Below, piece after piece: positions 28,522-38,969 of a stretch of 64,000 bases of DNA. Made by a program: the position numbers and the translations under genes. Numbering within the stretch: position 1 is the first letter of the stretch; each line of letters begins with the position of its first letter. The notes below the pieces were generated by a model. The model was not told the DNA's origin. It worked only from the letters and a program-made list of their open reading frames with translations, and searched no databases. Origin of the DNA: Aliiruegeria lutimaris (lineage in GTDB: Bacteria > Pseudomonadota > Alphaproteobacteria > Rhodobacterales > Rhodobacteraceae); assembly GCF_900099935.1 (NCBI RefSeq), contig NZ_FNEK01000001.1, positions 124,001-188,000 of the forward strand, written 5' to 3'.

Positions 28522-29429
28522 ATGGCACATATTTCCGAAGTCAACGTTCAGGCGGCCGCGGTTCCACCCACGGAAATCGAGGTCAAGCTGCGCCGCCAGC
28601 GCCGGATCTCGGCCACCCTGCGCTACGGCCTGCTGGTCATCGTCGGGCTGATCATGATCTACCCGCTGATCTGGATGATCGGCGCCTCCTTCAAGACCAA
28701 TGCGGAGATGTTCTCCTCCGCGGGCTTCTGGCCGAAGGAGCCGACGATCCAAGGCTATATCGATGGCTGGAAGACCTCCACGCCCTACACGTTCGGGCAT
28801 TTCTTCCTCAACTCGCTCTGGATCGTCCTGCCCAAGGTGATCGGCACCGCGATCTCCTGCACGTTGGTGGCCTATGGATTTGCGCGCTTCGATTTTCCCG
28901 GCAAGAAGATCCTCTTTGTCACCGTGATCGCGACGCTGCTGCTGCCCAACGTGGTGACCCGCATCCCGCAATACCTGCTGTTCCGGGAACTGGGCTGGCT
29001 CGACAGCTTCCTGCCGCTCTGGGTGCCCTCGGCCTTCGCGGGGGATGCGTTCTTCGTCTTCATGGTGATCCAGTTCCTGCGCGCCATCCCGCGCGACATG
29101 GAAGAGGCCGCCCGTGTCGACGGGGCGAGCACGCTGCAGACGTTGATCTACATCGTCGTGCCGATGCTGGCGCCCGCGATCATCTCCGTCTGCCTGTTCC
29201 AGTTCATGTGGACGATGAACGACTTCCTCGGGCCGCTGATCTACATCTCCTCGGTGGAAAATTACCCGGTGAGCCTGGCGCTCAAGCTGTCCATCGACAC
29301 GACCGAGGCCTTCAACTGGAACCAGATCCTGGCGATGTCGGTGCTCACCCTCACACCTTCGCTGATCGTGTTCTTCATGGCCCAGAAATACTTCATCGAG
29401 GGCATCTCGTCGGGAGGAGTCAAAGGCTG

Positions 29430-29430
<1 letters not shown>
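28522..29430 (+). CDS. ABC transporter permease (CUT1, MalG type) for oligogalacturonides
   Basis: A 302-residue second permease. The first helix is at about 35-55, and the EAA motif MEEAARVDGASTLQTLIYIVVPMLAPAIIS identifies the MalG partner. The start at 28522 follows the previous stop by five bases; a 13-residue longer frame overlaps the first permease. The stop overlaps the ATPase start by one base. Confidence 0.9.
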
Positions 29431-30560
<1,130 letters not shown>

Positions 30561-30578
30561 GTTCAAGGGAGGAAGAAC

Positions 30579-31841
30579 ATGAAACTGAACATCCTGAGCC
30601 TCGCGCTCGCCACCACCGCGCTTGCGACCGCCGCAAATGCCGCCGATCTGCGGATGAGCTGGTGGGGAGGCGACAGCCGGCATGTTGCCACGCAGGAGGC
30701 CCTGAAGGTCTGTGGCGAGAAGTACGGCCACACGATCAGCCCCGAATTCACCGGCTGGTCCGGCCATTTCGAGAAGCTGACGACGCAGATCGCCGGCGGC
30801 ACCGAGGCCGACATCATGCAGGTCAACTGGCCGTGGTTGTCGATCTACTCGGCGCGGGGCGATGGTCTGGCGGATCTCAACGAGTTTTCCGACATCATCG
30901 ACCTGTCCAACTGGGGTGAGGCCGAACTCGCGGACGGCTCTATGAAGGGCAAGCTGAACGGCCTGTCGGTATCGACCACCGGTCGCCTCTTCGTGTTCAA
31001 CAAGATCACCTGGGCCAAGGCGGGCCTGGAGCTTCCCAAGACCTGGGACGACCTGATCGCTGCCGGCCCCGTCTTTGCCGAGAAGCTGGGCGAGGATTAC
31101 TACCCCTTCGAGGCCGCCGCGCTCGACGCCTCGCTGATCATGACGCTCTACGGCACCCAGAAAACCGGCAAACCGCTGATCGACCCGGCCACCAACGAAA
31201 TCTCCTGGACCAAGGATGAGCTGGTCGATGCGATCGGCTTCTACAAGACGCTGGTCGACAACCACGTCATCATCCCGTGGAAAAAGGTCGCCGCGGCTGG
31301 CAACCTGCCATTGCACGAGAACCCGAACTGGTCCTCGGGCAAGATCGGCGGCACCTATCAGTGGGATTCGACCTATTTCAAGATCTCCGACCCGCTTCAG
31401 GAAGGTCAGGAGCTGGCCTATGTAGACCTGCTGAGCCAGGACGGCCAGAAGACGCCGGGCATCTATCGCAAGGCCTCCATGGTGTTCTCGATCTCGAAGA
31501 ATTCCGAGAACCAGGAAGCCGCCGCCCAGATCGTCAACTGCCTGCTGAACGAGCCCGAGGGCGTGGCTGCACTCGGATCCACCCGCGGTGTGCCCGCTTC
31601 CAAGGCCGCCCGCCAGCAACTGCTCGATGCAGACGCGATCAAGCCGATCCAGATCGAGGCCCAGGCCCGCGTGCTCGACGCCGAGGGGCCGGGGATCCAC
31701 CCGATGATGGAATTCCCCGACGTTCGCTCGGCGCTGCAGGATAATCTCGAACTCTTCGCCTATGGAGAGATCGATGCCGAGACCGCAGCCGACGAGATGA
31801 TCTACGCGATCGAGGAAGCCCTCGAGGACATCAAGTCCTGA
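30579..31841 (+). CDS. ABC transporter substrate-binding protein (CUT1), probable oligogalacturonide binder
   Basis: A 420-residue periplasmic binding protein of extracellular solute-binding family 1. The signal peptide ends near residue 22 (TAANA/ADL). LRMSWWGGDSRH, GGTEADIMQVNWPWLSIYSARG and SWTKDELVDAIGFYKTLVDN fit the oligosaccharide-binding group. GGGAGGAA lies just upstream. It is followed by a GC hairpin that may set its higher expression. The ligand is inferred from the flanking pectin enzymes. Confidence 0.88.
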   Translation: MKLNILSLALATTALATAANAADLRMSWWGGDSRHVATQEALKVCGEKYGHTISPEFTGWSGHFEKLTTQIAGGTEADIMQVNWPWLSIYSARGDGLADLNEFSDIIDLSNWGEAELADGSMKGKLNGLSVSTTGRLFVFNKITWAKAGLELPKTWDDLIAAGPVFAEKLGEDYYPFEAAALDASLIMTLYGTQKTGKPLIDPATNEISWTKDELVDAIGFYKTLVDNHVIIPWKKVAAAGNLPLHENPNWSSGKIGGTYQWDSTYFKISDPLQEGQELAYVDLLSQDGQKTPGIYRKASMVFSISKNSENQEAAAQIVNCLLNEPEGVAALGSTRGVPASKAARQQLLDADAIKPIQIEAQARVLDAEGPGIHPMMEFPDVRSALQDNLELFAYGEIDAETAADEMIYAIEEALEDIKS

Positions 31842-31862
31842 CCTGACGACCACCACTCCGGA

Positions 31863-31886
31863 TGCCGGGCCATTAACGGCCCGGCA
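31863..31886 (+). terminator. Attenuating hairpin between binding protein and GH28 genes
   Basis: TGCCGGGCC-ATTAAC-GGCCCGGCA is a perfect 9-bp stem, followed by CTCCTTTGATTT. It lies 21 bases after the binding-protein stop and 28 before the GH28 start, so partial termination with read-through is likely. Confidence 0.65.
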
Positions 31887-31914
31887 CTCCTTTGATTTCA
31901 AACGGATATCCCTT

Positions 31915-33426
31915 ATGGCCGGTCTCCGCGTTCTCGCAGCAACCGCGAGAACCCTCTCCTTCCTCGTCGCCCCCGATGGCACGCGCTTCGCGCTGCCCGC
32001 GCCGATCTCCTGGACGCTCCGGGATGCGGCTGGCCAGCCCGTGGCCGACGGAGAGGCGCACGTCGCCCCCCTCTTCCTCGAAGGTCTGGAGCCCGACAGC
32101 GCTTACCGGCTGGAGACCGACATCGGCAGCCTCGCGCTGCGGACGCTGCCCTGTGCGGGGCTGATCGAAGCGACAGATTTCGGCGTCGACACGGAGGCCC
32201 CCGACAATGCCGAAGCCCTTGCCCGCGCCGTGGCAGCGGTGCCGTCGGGCGGCACGCTGCGGCTCGCCCCCGGCCGCTATACGAGCGGGCCAGTCTTCCT
32301 GAAATCGCAGATGACGCTCTATCTCGAAGACGGGGCCGAGCTTGCCGCCAAATCCGACCGCACAGGCTGGACGATCCTGCCCGAACGCAGGCCGGATGGA
32401 CGCGCGCTGGGCACCTGGGAAGGCCTGCCCGAACCCTGTTTCGCCGCCCTTCTCACCGCCATCGACGGCCACGGCCTCGCCATTACCGGGCGCGGCGTGA
32501 TCGACGGCGGCGGCGATCGCGGCGACTGGTGGCACTGGCCGAAGGAGCGCCGCGACGGCGCCCGGCGCCCGCGCACGCTCCACCTCGCTCATTGCGACGG
32601 TGTGAACCTCACCGGCTTCACCATTCGCAATTCGCCCTCCTGGACGGTGCATCCCTATGGCTGCCGCCAGCTCCATGCCTCCGCCCTGAGAATCGAGAAC
32701 CCGCCCGACAGCCCCAATACCGACGGGCTCAACCCGGAAAGCTGCGAAGCGGTCGAAATCACCGGTGTCGATTTCTCCGTCGGCGACGATTGCATCGCCA
32801 TCAAGGCCGGCAAGCGCGCGCCGGGACAGACCGACCACCTCGCGCCGACCCGCGACGTGCGCATCTCTCATTGCCGGATGCAGCGCGGCCATGGCGCTGT
32901 GGTGTTCGGCTCTGAAATGTCGGGCGGCATTTACGATATCGAGATCGCAGATTGCGCCTTTCACGCCACCGACCGTGGCCTCCGGCTCAAGACGCGGCGC
33001 GGGCGGGGCGGCGCGATCGAGGGGGTGCACATGCGCAATGTCGAGATGTGGGATGTGCCGACCCCGCTCGCGATCAACGCCTTCTATTTCTGCGATCCCG
33101 ACGGCAAGGAGGACTGGGTGCAGAACCGCGCCCCTGCCCCCGTCGACGATACGACCCCCGTCCTGCGCGACATTACGCTCTCGAATGTCCGCGCCCATGG
33201 CGTCTCGCTCGCGGCGGCGGCCCTTCTCGGCCTGCCGGAGGCGCCCATCGAGGCCCTGCGCCTGGAAGATTTCCGGGTCTCCTACCGACCCGATGCAATT
33301 GCCGATGTGCCGCTCATGGCGCTCGGCGTCGAAGCGGTGCGCCACGCCGGGCTTCTCGCCGAGAATGCCGAGGTTTCCGGCACCGTTACCTGCTTCACCG
33401 AAGACGAGGATATGGCCCCATGCTGA
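31915..33426 (+). CDS. GH28 polygalacturonase without signal peptide
   Basis: A 503-residue right-handed beta-helix enzyme hydrolysing alpha-1,4-galacturonan. All four family motifs are present: NTDG (268-271), GDDC (290-293), RGHG (324-327) and RLK (357-359, in place of RIK). The catalytic aspartates are Asp270, Asp291 and Asp292. The first 90 residues form an extra beta-sandwich-like domain. No export signal is visible, so it probably acts as a cytoplasmic exo-enzyme on imported oligomers. The stop overlaps the GH105 start region. Confidence 0.92.
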   Translation: MAGLRVLAATARTLSFLVAPDGTRFALPAPISWTLRDAAGQPVADGEAHVAPLFLEGLEPDSAYRLETDIGSLALRTLPCAGLIEATDFGVDTEAPDNAEALARAVAAVPSGGTLRLAPGRYTSGPVFLKSQMTLYLEDGAELAAKSDRTGWTILPERRPDGRALGTWEGLPEPCFAALLTAIDGHGLAITGRGVIDGGGDRGDWWHWPKERRDGARRPRTLHLAHCDGVNLTGFTIRNSPSWTVHPYGCRQLHASALRIENPPDSPNTDGLNPESCEAVEITGVDFSVGDDCIAIKAGKRAPGQTDHLAPTRDVRISHCRMQRGHGAVVFGSEMSGGIYDIEIADCAFHATDRGLRLKTRRGRGGAIEGVHMRNVEMWDVPTPLAINAFYFCDPDGKEDWVQNRAPAPVDDTTPVLRDITLSNVRAHGVSLAAAALLGLPEAPIEALRLEDFRVSYRPDAIADVPLMALGVEAVRHAGLLAENAEVSGTVTCFTEDEDMAPC

Positions 33427-34517
33427 TGGAATATTTCGAGACCTATCTGGGGCGCTACGAGCCCTACAAGAACGGGGCATGGTGCTACGAGGATGGCTGC
33501 ATCTATCGTGGGCTCGAATGCCTCCACCGGGCCACGGGCGAAGCGCGCTGGCGCGCGCAGCTCGTGCGGATGGTGAACGCCCGCATGGAGGACGGCCCCG
33601 CGCTCGCGGGCTACGATCCCAACGAATACAATATCGACAATGTCCTGCCGGGCCGCGCGCTGCTCTACCTGCACGAGATCACCGGCGAGGCGCGGTATCT
33701 GGATGCCGCCGCCCTTCTGGCCGGTCAACTTTCCTCGCAGCCGCGCACCCGCTCGGGCGTTTACTGGCACAAGCTCCGCTACCCATGGCAGGTCTGGCTC
33801 GACGGGCTCTACATGGGCGCCCCCTTCCAGATTGGCTACGGCCTGCGGGTCGGGGACGACGCGCTGATCGCCGACGCGCTGGCCCAGGTCGGCTCGGCGC
33901 TCGACATGACATACGTGCCCGCCACCGGGCTCTATGCCCACGCGGTTGACGAGGCGCGCAAGCAGCCATGGGCCAATGCCGAGACCGGCCATTCCCGCGC
34001 CCATTGGGCCCGCGCGCTCGGCTGGCTCGCCATGGCGCTCGTCGATATCGCGGAGCTTGTGGGGCCGGAACGCTTTGCGCCCCTGCAAGCGCGCACGCGT
34101 GCCCTGCTCGACCGGATCGCGGAGCTGCGCCAACCCGAAGGGCTCTGGCTGCAGGTTGTCGACCGCCCCGATCTCGCCGGGAATTACGAGGAGAGTTCGG
34201 CCTCGGCCATGTTCATCTACGCCCTGCTGCGCGGCAATGCGCTCGGGCTTTCGGACGGAGATCCGGAGGGGCTGTTCGAGCTGCTGACGGAAAAGACCCT
34301 GCGGCCGGCGCAGAATGGCGGACTGGAATTCGCGGATATCTGCGAGGTCGCCGGTCTGGGCAAGTTCGGGGACCGGTTCCGGGACGGATCGGCCGAATAC
34401 TACCTTTCCGAACGGCGGGTGGCCGATGATGCCAAGGGTGTCGGGCCGCTGATGATGGCGGCCGCGAGCGCGCTGGAGCGGGAACAGAGCCGGGCACCGT
34501 TGCGCGCCAGCCGATGA
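33420..34517 (+). CDS. GH105 unsaturated galacturonyl/rhamnogalacturonyl hydrolase
   Basis: A 365-residue alpha/alpha-barrel hydrolase that removes the 4,5-unsaturated uronic acid left at the non-reducing end by pectate or rhamnogalacturonan lyases. The catalytic pair fits Asp73 (YNIDN) and Asp128 (WLDGLYMGAP); their 55-residue spacing equals that of Asp88/Asp143 in YteR. The start may be 33420 or the ATG at 33426, which makes a TGATG overlap with GH28. No signal peptide is seen. It complements GH28/GH4, so both saturated and unsaturated oligomers can be used. Confidence 0.88.
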   Translation: MLMEYFETYLGRYEPYKNGAWCYEDGCIYRGLECLHRATGEARWRAQLVRMVNARMEDGPALAGYDPNEYNIDNVLPGRALLYLHEITGEARYLDAAALLAGQLSSQPRTRSGVYWHKLRYPWQVWLDGLYMGAPFQIGYGLRVGDDALIADALAQVGSALDMTYVPATGLYAHAVDEARKQPWANAETGHSRAHWARALGWLAMALVDIAELVGPERFAPLQARTRALLDRIAELRQPEGLWLQVVDRPDLAGNYEESSASAMFIYALLRGNALGLSDGDPEGLFELLTEKTLRPAQNGGLEFADICEVAGLGKFGDRFRDGSAEYYLSERRVADDAKGVGPLMMAAASALEREQSRAPLRASR

Positions 34518-35869
34518 GCCGCTTTCCGGACTGGCCGTCGAATGCAACGGCTGGGCCCCCGCGCCCGGTTTCGCGGGAAGACGTGCTGTCCGGATCAGGC
34601 CCAAGGGGCGTGGCACTTGCCGCCCCCTGGGACCCCGTGCCGCCGGGACCTCCGGCAGATGTCGATTACATCGTCGACAGCGAGGCGCCGGAAGACCCGC
34701 CTCGCCGCTTCCGCACGCTTCAGGCGGCCATCGACCGCGCCCTTCGGGACGGCGCCGGGATGCGGGCCGACGGGCGGCGGGTGATCCGGGTGCACCCCGG
34801 TTTCTACGAAGGCCCGGTCTTTCTGCCCGCCGAAGGCCCGCCAATGGCGCTCTTCGGCGCGGGCCGTGAAGCCGTGACGCTGGCCGCGCGGATCGATGCA
34901 CAGATGCCCGGCCGCGAGTTTGAACAGCGCTTTGGCGCTGGCTTCGCCACGGCGCATCCCGCGATCCGCGCGCAATTCGCGCGCATTGCCGCGCGGGAGC
35001 GGGTGACGACCGGAAATTCGGCCGTTCTTCGGATCGAGCGGGACGATACCATCGTCGCCGGCATGACGATCCGGAACGATTACGCCTGCGACCGCGCCGG
35101 GGCCGCGCCGCTGGGGGCCGAACCGGATGTCGCCGGTCGATACGCGGAAGGCCAGCACCAGGCCGTTGCCTGCCATGTCGCCGGCGCCGACCGGGTCCAG
35201 TTGAGCGCGCTGCGTCTCGAAAGCTTCCAGGACACGCTCTACCTGCAGGCGCCGAGCCAGGGCATCGGGCGCAGCGTCGTATCGGATTGCGCGATCGAAG
35301 GCGATGTCGATTTCATCTTCGGCGGGGCAACGGCCTATTTCGAGCAATGCGAGATCCGCTCGCGCGGCCTGCGCGGTGCGAAAAGCTGGGCAGTCGCGCC
35401 AAGCACGAACCTGTGGATGCCGCACGGCTTCGTCTTCGAGCGCTGTCACTTCACGCATGACGGGGCAGAAGCCGGTCGGGACGCAACAAGCTTCCTCGGC
35501 CGGCAGTGGTTCGAAGGCGTGCGCGCAACGCCCTATTCAGCCCCGAACGAGGCCGGCTATGTCAGCAATTTCGGAGACGTGAACCGCTTCGAGGCGCCAC
35601 AAGGCCGGATCAGCCGGCGCTGCCTTGAAGCAGTCGGGAAATGCACGGTCCAGAACTCCGCGCTCGGCACGCATATTTCAACAGACACACCCTGGGACGA
35701 CTGGTCTGCCGGCGCATGGTCCCCTCGGTACCGCCCGGTGCAGGCAACGGCCGGAGATTTCCTGTCACATCTGGGCGGTTGGCTCCAGGACAATGGCCTT
35801 GATTACTCCGATCTGGAAGCGCGGGATTTCTGGCTCCGGATCGTGACCTGCACGACGGGCATCACTTGA
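34514..35869 (+). CDS. CE8 pectin methylesterase without signal peptide
   Basis: A 451-residue carbohydrate esterase family 8 beta-helix enzyme that removes methyl groups from galacturonan. Active-site residues fit Gln216 (QAVACH), Asp240 (ESFQDTLYLQ), Asp266 (DVDFIFGG) and Arg330 (LGRQW, usually LGRPW). The N-terminus is polar (MSRFPDWPSNATAGPP) with no export signal, unusual for a family normally secreted. It overlaps the GH105 stop as ATGA and ends the operon. It probably demethylates imported methyl-oligogalacturonides so that GH28 and GH4 can act. Confidence 0.88.
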   Translation: MSRFPDWPSNATAGPPRPVSREDVLSGSGPRGVALAAPWDPVPPGPPADVDYIVDSEAPEDPPRRFRTLQAAIDRALRDGAGMRADGRRVIRVHPGFYEGPVFLPAEGPPMALFGAGREAVTLAARIDAQMPGREFEQRFGAGFATAHPAIRAQFARIAARERVTTGNSAVLRIERDDTIVAGMTIRNDYACDRAGAAPLGAEPDVAGRYAEGQHQAVACHVAGADRVQLSALRLESFQDTLYLQAPSQGIGRSVVSDCAIEGDVDFIFGGATAYFEQCEIRSRGLRGAKSWAVAPSTNLWMPHGFVFERCHFTHDGAEAGRDATSFLGRQWFEGVRATPYSAPNEAGYVSNFGDVNRFEAPQGRISRRCLEAVGKCTVQNSALGTHISTDTPWDDWSAGAWSPRYRPVQATAGDFLSHLGGWLQDNGLDYSDLEARDFWLRIVTCTTGIT

Positions 35870-35955
35870 CGGCATTGAGCGGGGCATTGCGCGGAGCGCT
35901 TCGGAGACCGCTCCCGGGATCCTCAACAGGAGGCTACCCCCGGCAGCGAACCAGC

Positions 35956-36117
35956 TCAGGCACCGAGGACGGAGCGTCCGGCGACGATCGCCACATTTCC
36001 GAAGAAAATCAGGATCGAGACCGCACCCAGCACGAGCATTCCGCCCGCTACGACCCAGAGGGTGAGGGTGAGGAGGCGAGAAACGACGGCAAAAAGTGCG
36101 TCTTTCAGGGTTCCCAT
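35956..36117 (-). CDS. Small hydrophobic protein, probable membrane peptide
   Basis: A 53-residue reading frame starting MGTLKDALFAVVSRL, with AAGGA seven bases upstream. Residues 15-46 are strongly hydrophobic and could form one long or two short membrane helices; the end is polar. I do not recognise a family. It lies alone between the CE8 gene and a decayed region. Confidence 0.5.
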   Translation of the reverse strand: MGTLKDALFAVVSRLLTLTLWVVAGGMLVLGAVSILIFFGNVAIVAGRSVLGA

Positions 36118-36258
36118 TGGCATTTCCTTCTCGGTTGGCGGTGCGCCAACGCAAATCATGCGGGCTTCCCGACGGTGGTCTGTGCGATTTGCGTGAACAG
36201 TCGGGCGGCGGATCCTGCGACCGGGCTTGCCTTAACTATGCGGCGTACATTTAAATAG

Positions 36259-36588
36259 ATGGCCTCTCGTCGGAGGGTTTCAAGATATGGGTTCAAGGGC
36301 ATATCAGCTATGTCGGGATGCCGGGGCGCGGGGGCGCGGCAGCGCTGGCTGGAAGCCTGGGAAGACGGGCAGCGGTTGGAACAGCTCGATCCCGGCAATT
36401 TCGAATGGTGGTCCATGGGGGGCCATGCAATCGCCTCCGACGAGGGCTGGGAAACCTGGCATGTTCGTTTCACGGCGATCATCTCGCTTGACGTGAAGAG
36501 CGACGGGTTCGAGTTCAGCGGCAAGACACTCTCGGTGCTCGAAAACATCGACGATTACGGCCGGCCCAGTCCCCCTGCCACCCTTTGA
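36259..36588 (+). CDS. Hypothetical protein, possibly a fragment
   Basis: A 109-residue frame. The first 35 residues look random and basic. The remainder (FEWWSMGGHAIASDEGWETW, then FTAIISLDVKSDGFEFSGK) has protein-like composition, ending in a clean stop. I recognise no family. Either the gene starts at an internal codon or this is the remnant of a longer gene; it borders a region of pseudogenes. Confidence 0.3.
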   Translation: MASRRRVSRYGFKGISAMSGCRGAGARQRWLEAWEDGQRLEQLDPGNFEWWSMGGHAIASDEGWETWHVRFTAIISLDVKSDGFEFSGKTLSVLENIDDYGRPSPPATL

Positions 36589-36654
36589 CCGCTCCCGGTT
36601 CGTCTCCGATCAGCCGCCGCCCGTCCACATCGGGGCGTACCGGATGGTGAACCG

Positions 36655-36678
36655 GCACCCCGAAAAAGCCCGGGGTGC
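36655..36678 (+). terminator. Hairpin with GC stem
   Basis: GCACCCCG (36655-36662) and CGGGGTGC (36671-36678) form an 8-bp stem around AAAAAGCC. It lies downstream of the hypothetical gene; there is no T-tract. Confidence 0.4.
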
Positions 36679-36810
36679 GTGCCCTCTCCGGAAGTCACCG
36701 TGCTTCCCTCTTCTTTCCCGCGAATTTTCGGCGTCCGCATGAAACGGCGCCGAACGAAATGGCCAACGAACCCTATCACCCTGTCCCGACAGTTCCCTCC
36801 CCCATCGCCC

Positions 36811-37062
36811 ATGACAGACCTGCAGCATAAGCCGGTACGCCTGCAGCAGCTGATCGCCCAGATGGAAAGACAGGGCCACCCGGCGCGGAAGATCCTGCAT
36901 CAGGCCGGGCTCTGCGCGGCAGAGCTGGATGCGGACAGGACGTCCCTGCCCTTTCGCAAGGTTGTCGCCATTTGGAAAAACGTCGCGAGGGCGACAGGTG
37001 ACGATCTCTTCGGCCCGCATTTCGCCAAGCAGGAAACGGCACCGATCCCGACACCGCTCTTT
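36811..37062 (+). pseudogene. 5' fragment of an AraC-type regulator truncated by an IS element
   Basis: Starting MTDLQHKPVRLQQLIAQM, about 84 residues match the beginning of the arabinose-binding-like sensor domain of OruR/ArgR-type AraC regulators (ILHQAGLCAAELD and ATGDDLFGPHFAKQE). Similarity stops near 37062 where IS3-type sequence begins. The DNA-binding half is absent from the window, so this cannot be functional as a regulator. Confidence 0.65.
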
Positions 37063-37260
37063 TGTCACGTCCAGCCCCATTTCTATGGGCCATTTCCAAG
37101 TAGAGTTTCGGGCACCGGAGGGCGCATTCCGAGCGCCTGATGTGGTCGGGTGTGATTGTACTCTCTGAGCCAACAATTGATGACGACCTGAGCCTGTCTG
37201 GTTGTTGTGAACCATTCGGCGTTCAGGACTTCTCTGCGTAGAGTGCCGTTGAAGCGCTCA
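37063..37260 (-). mobile_element. IS3-family insertion sequence remnant (OrfB 3' end)
   Basis: On the minus strand about 55 residues match the end of an IS3-type transposase integrase core: NERFNGTLRREVLNAEWF, then INCWLREYNHTRPHQALGM, including the late catalytic-domain segment. The stop is at 37083. The plus strand from 37063 (TGTCACGTCCAGCC) looks like the terminal inverted repeat with the TG end. The rest of the element, including OrfA and the DDE aspartates, is gone. The inner junction near 37260 is approximate. Confidence 0.75.
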
Positions 37261-37261
37261 T

Positions 37262-37595
37262 TGCGGCTGCCGATCCGGTGCGCGGTCGTGAACTGGCAAC
37301 CACCCGCTGCGTGAAATGTCACGTGGTCGAATCGGGCTCGGATGCCGGCGCAAGCAGCGACTACAGCGGCCCGCCCATCGTGGCGATATTTGGCCGCCCC
37401 GTCGCCGCAGCCGATGGATTTGCATATTCGCGCGCGCTCTCAGCCTTCGGTGGAGAGTGGACCGAGGATCGCTTGTTCGCTTGGATACTGCACCCGATGC
37501 TGACCGTGCCCGGCGCTCTGATGCCGGAGGTCAAGAGCCTTGCGGAGGGCGATATCGCCGACATCGTCGCCTATCTCAAAACCGTGGCGGACTGA
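37262..37595 (+). pseudogene. Cytochrome c domain lacking its signal peptide
   Basis: The reading frame resumes at AAADPVRGRELATTRCVKCH, a class I cytochrome c with one CXXCH haem site. The C-terminal LMPEVKSLAEGDIADIVAYL offers the methionine ligand. The usual export signal is missing because the frame runs into the IS3 remnant, so the product could not be exported and matured. An in-frame GTG at 37278 could start a 105-residue protein, but it would be non-functional as a cytochrome. Confidence 0.65.
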
Positions 37596-37690
37596 CGTCA
37601 GATCGTCCCGGAAAGCCATCGTCGGGAGGATTGCACGCCCCGGATCGCAAGGAGTCCCGGCAGGATCTACGAACGTCTGCGGAACAAAAT

Positions 37691-37760
37691 GCGGAAGGGG
37701 GCGAGGAACCCAAGCCCCCCTCCGCGATAGGGAAAATGCTATCTGGACGACGCATTTTCC
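37691..37760 (+). terminator. Two consecutive hairpins downstream of the cytochrome c remnant
   Basis: GCGGAAGGGGGC/GCCCCCCTCCGC (37691-37725, one mismatch) is followed by GGAAAATGC/GCATTTTCC (37731-37760). They sit between the cytochrome remnant and the convergent porin pseudogene and may serve either direction. Confidence 0.5.
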
Positions 37761-37812
37761 GCTGAACCGAGGGCAGCCTGCGGCCTGTCTCCCCCGGCTG
37801 TCGGCGACTTCT

Positions 37813-38612
37813 TCAGAAGACCATGCTTAGCCCCAGCGAGAAGCTCTCGCTATCGAGGTTGATCTTGTTGCCGATCCCGTTGCTGTTGAAGTCGCCCCGT
37901 GCAGTCGCTTCGCTGCGTCCGTAGCCGGCCAGTACGGACATGCCTCCGCCCAGATCGTAACCGGCGGACACGCCCCAGCCACGCATGTCGAGCTTCTCGC
38001 CGTAGTAGTTCTTGAAGGAATGCTCACCGTAGTTGGCGTGGAACGAAATGTTGTCGAACGCATTGCCGACACCAATCCTCCATTAATCGCCCCGCTTGAG
38101 CTGATCGCTGTCGAAATAGGTGTAGACGCCGCCGACGGAAAGGCCGCGAAACCGAAATCGCCCTGGCTGTAATCTTAGCGCAGAACCTGGCCATCTTCGG
38201 AACCCTTGAGCCAATCATCCTGGAAACCCCAATGCGCCGTCTCGTTATCGGCGATCGAGCCGGGATTTCCCCAGGCGTCAACGGCAGAGACCGCGAACTG
38301 GAAAGCGGAATCGGTATCGCCCATGGTCACGGTGCCGAAGCCGCCGCTGATGAACACCTCGTAGCCGATATCGCCGGTGGTGTTGCCGAGGGTGTCGGCG
38401 TCGCTCAGGTCGACCGAGGCCCCGAAGGAAAGCCCGTTATCGGCCTGCCCGATGAAGCTGAACTCGATATCGAGATCCTGGTAGAATTGCGTCGCTTCAC
38501 CGGTTGCACAGGCGATGCCCATCTTGGCTTCCCCCTGCAAGGTTATCTCCGCGGTCGCGGCGGTGGCCGCCAGCATGGACCCCGTTGCAAGCGCTATTGA
38601 TCTGGCTCTCAT
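37813..38612 (-). pseudogene. Porin pseudogene
   Basis: The N-terminal part begins MRARSIALATGSMLAATAATA and continues as a Rhodobacter-type porin (EITLQGEAKMGI, FGTVTMGDTDSAFQFAVSAV). It is interrupted by TAA at 38175-38177, where a tyrosine codon is expected. A frame change follows (GDFGFA to GLSVGGVYTYFDSDQL), then a second in-frame TAA. The remaining frame (VGNAFDNISFHANYGEHSF) runs on to a C-terminal GLSMVF with the porin-typical final Phe. The 800-base span is not a multiple of three. A native gene would encode a trimeric outer-membrane barrel. Confidence 0.8.
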
Positions 38613-38969
38613 CTCTTTCACTGTCCTTCCGTCGCCGTTCGATGATCGGCATCTAAGGACGAAGGCCGCCTGCAACTTGGCAGGCGCGGCCAGAGAGTTT
38701 TGATCCGGTGCCAAACTGGACCGGAAGCACGCATCACCGGCCTTGCACCGAGGCGGCGCGTCGCGCTCCGGGGGCTACTGGAGATCGCGCCCGGTCCGTC
38801 AACTCCCCGGTGACATGGCTCCGGTCATGGCATGTGCTTTCGGTGCGGCCAGGTTGCCCTCCTGCTCCTGCGCGCCTATCTACATCGGGCCGGACGCGGT
38901 TGGTCGCGCACGGCCCATAATGATGCCGGGTCGCCAGCCTCCCCTGCGAACAACCGAGAGTACTGCCCA
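38613..38969. other. Intergenic stretch without recognised gene
   Basis: These 357 bases separate the porin pseudogene start from the AI-2E family gene. They should contain the old porin promoter and the promoter of the permease gene. No convincing reading frame, RNA gene or repeat was found. Confidence 0.5.
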
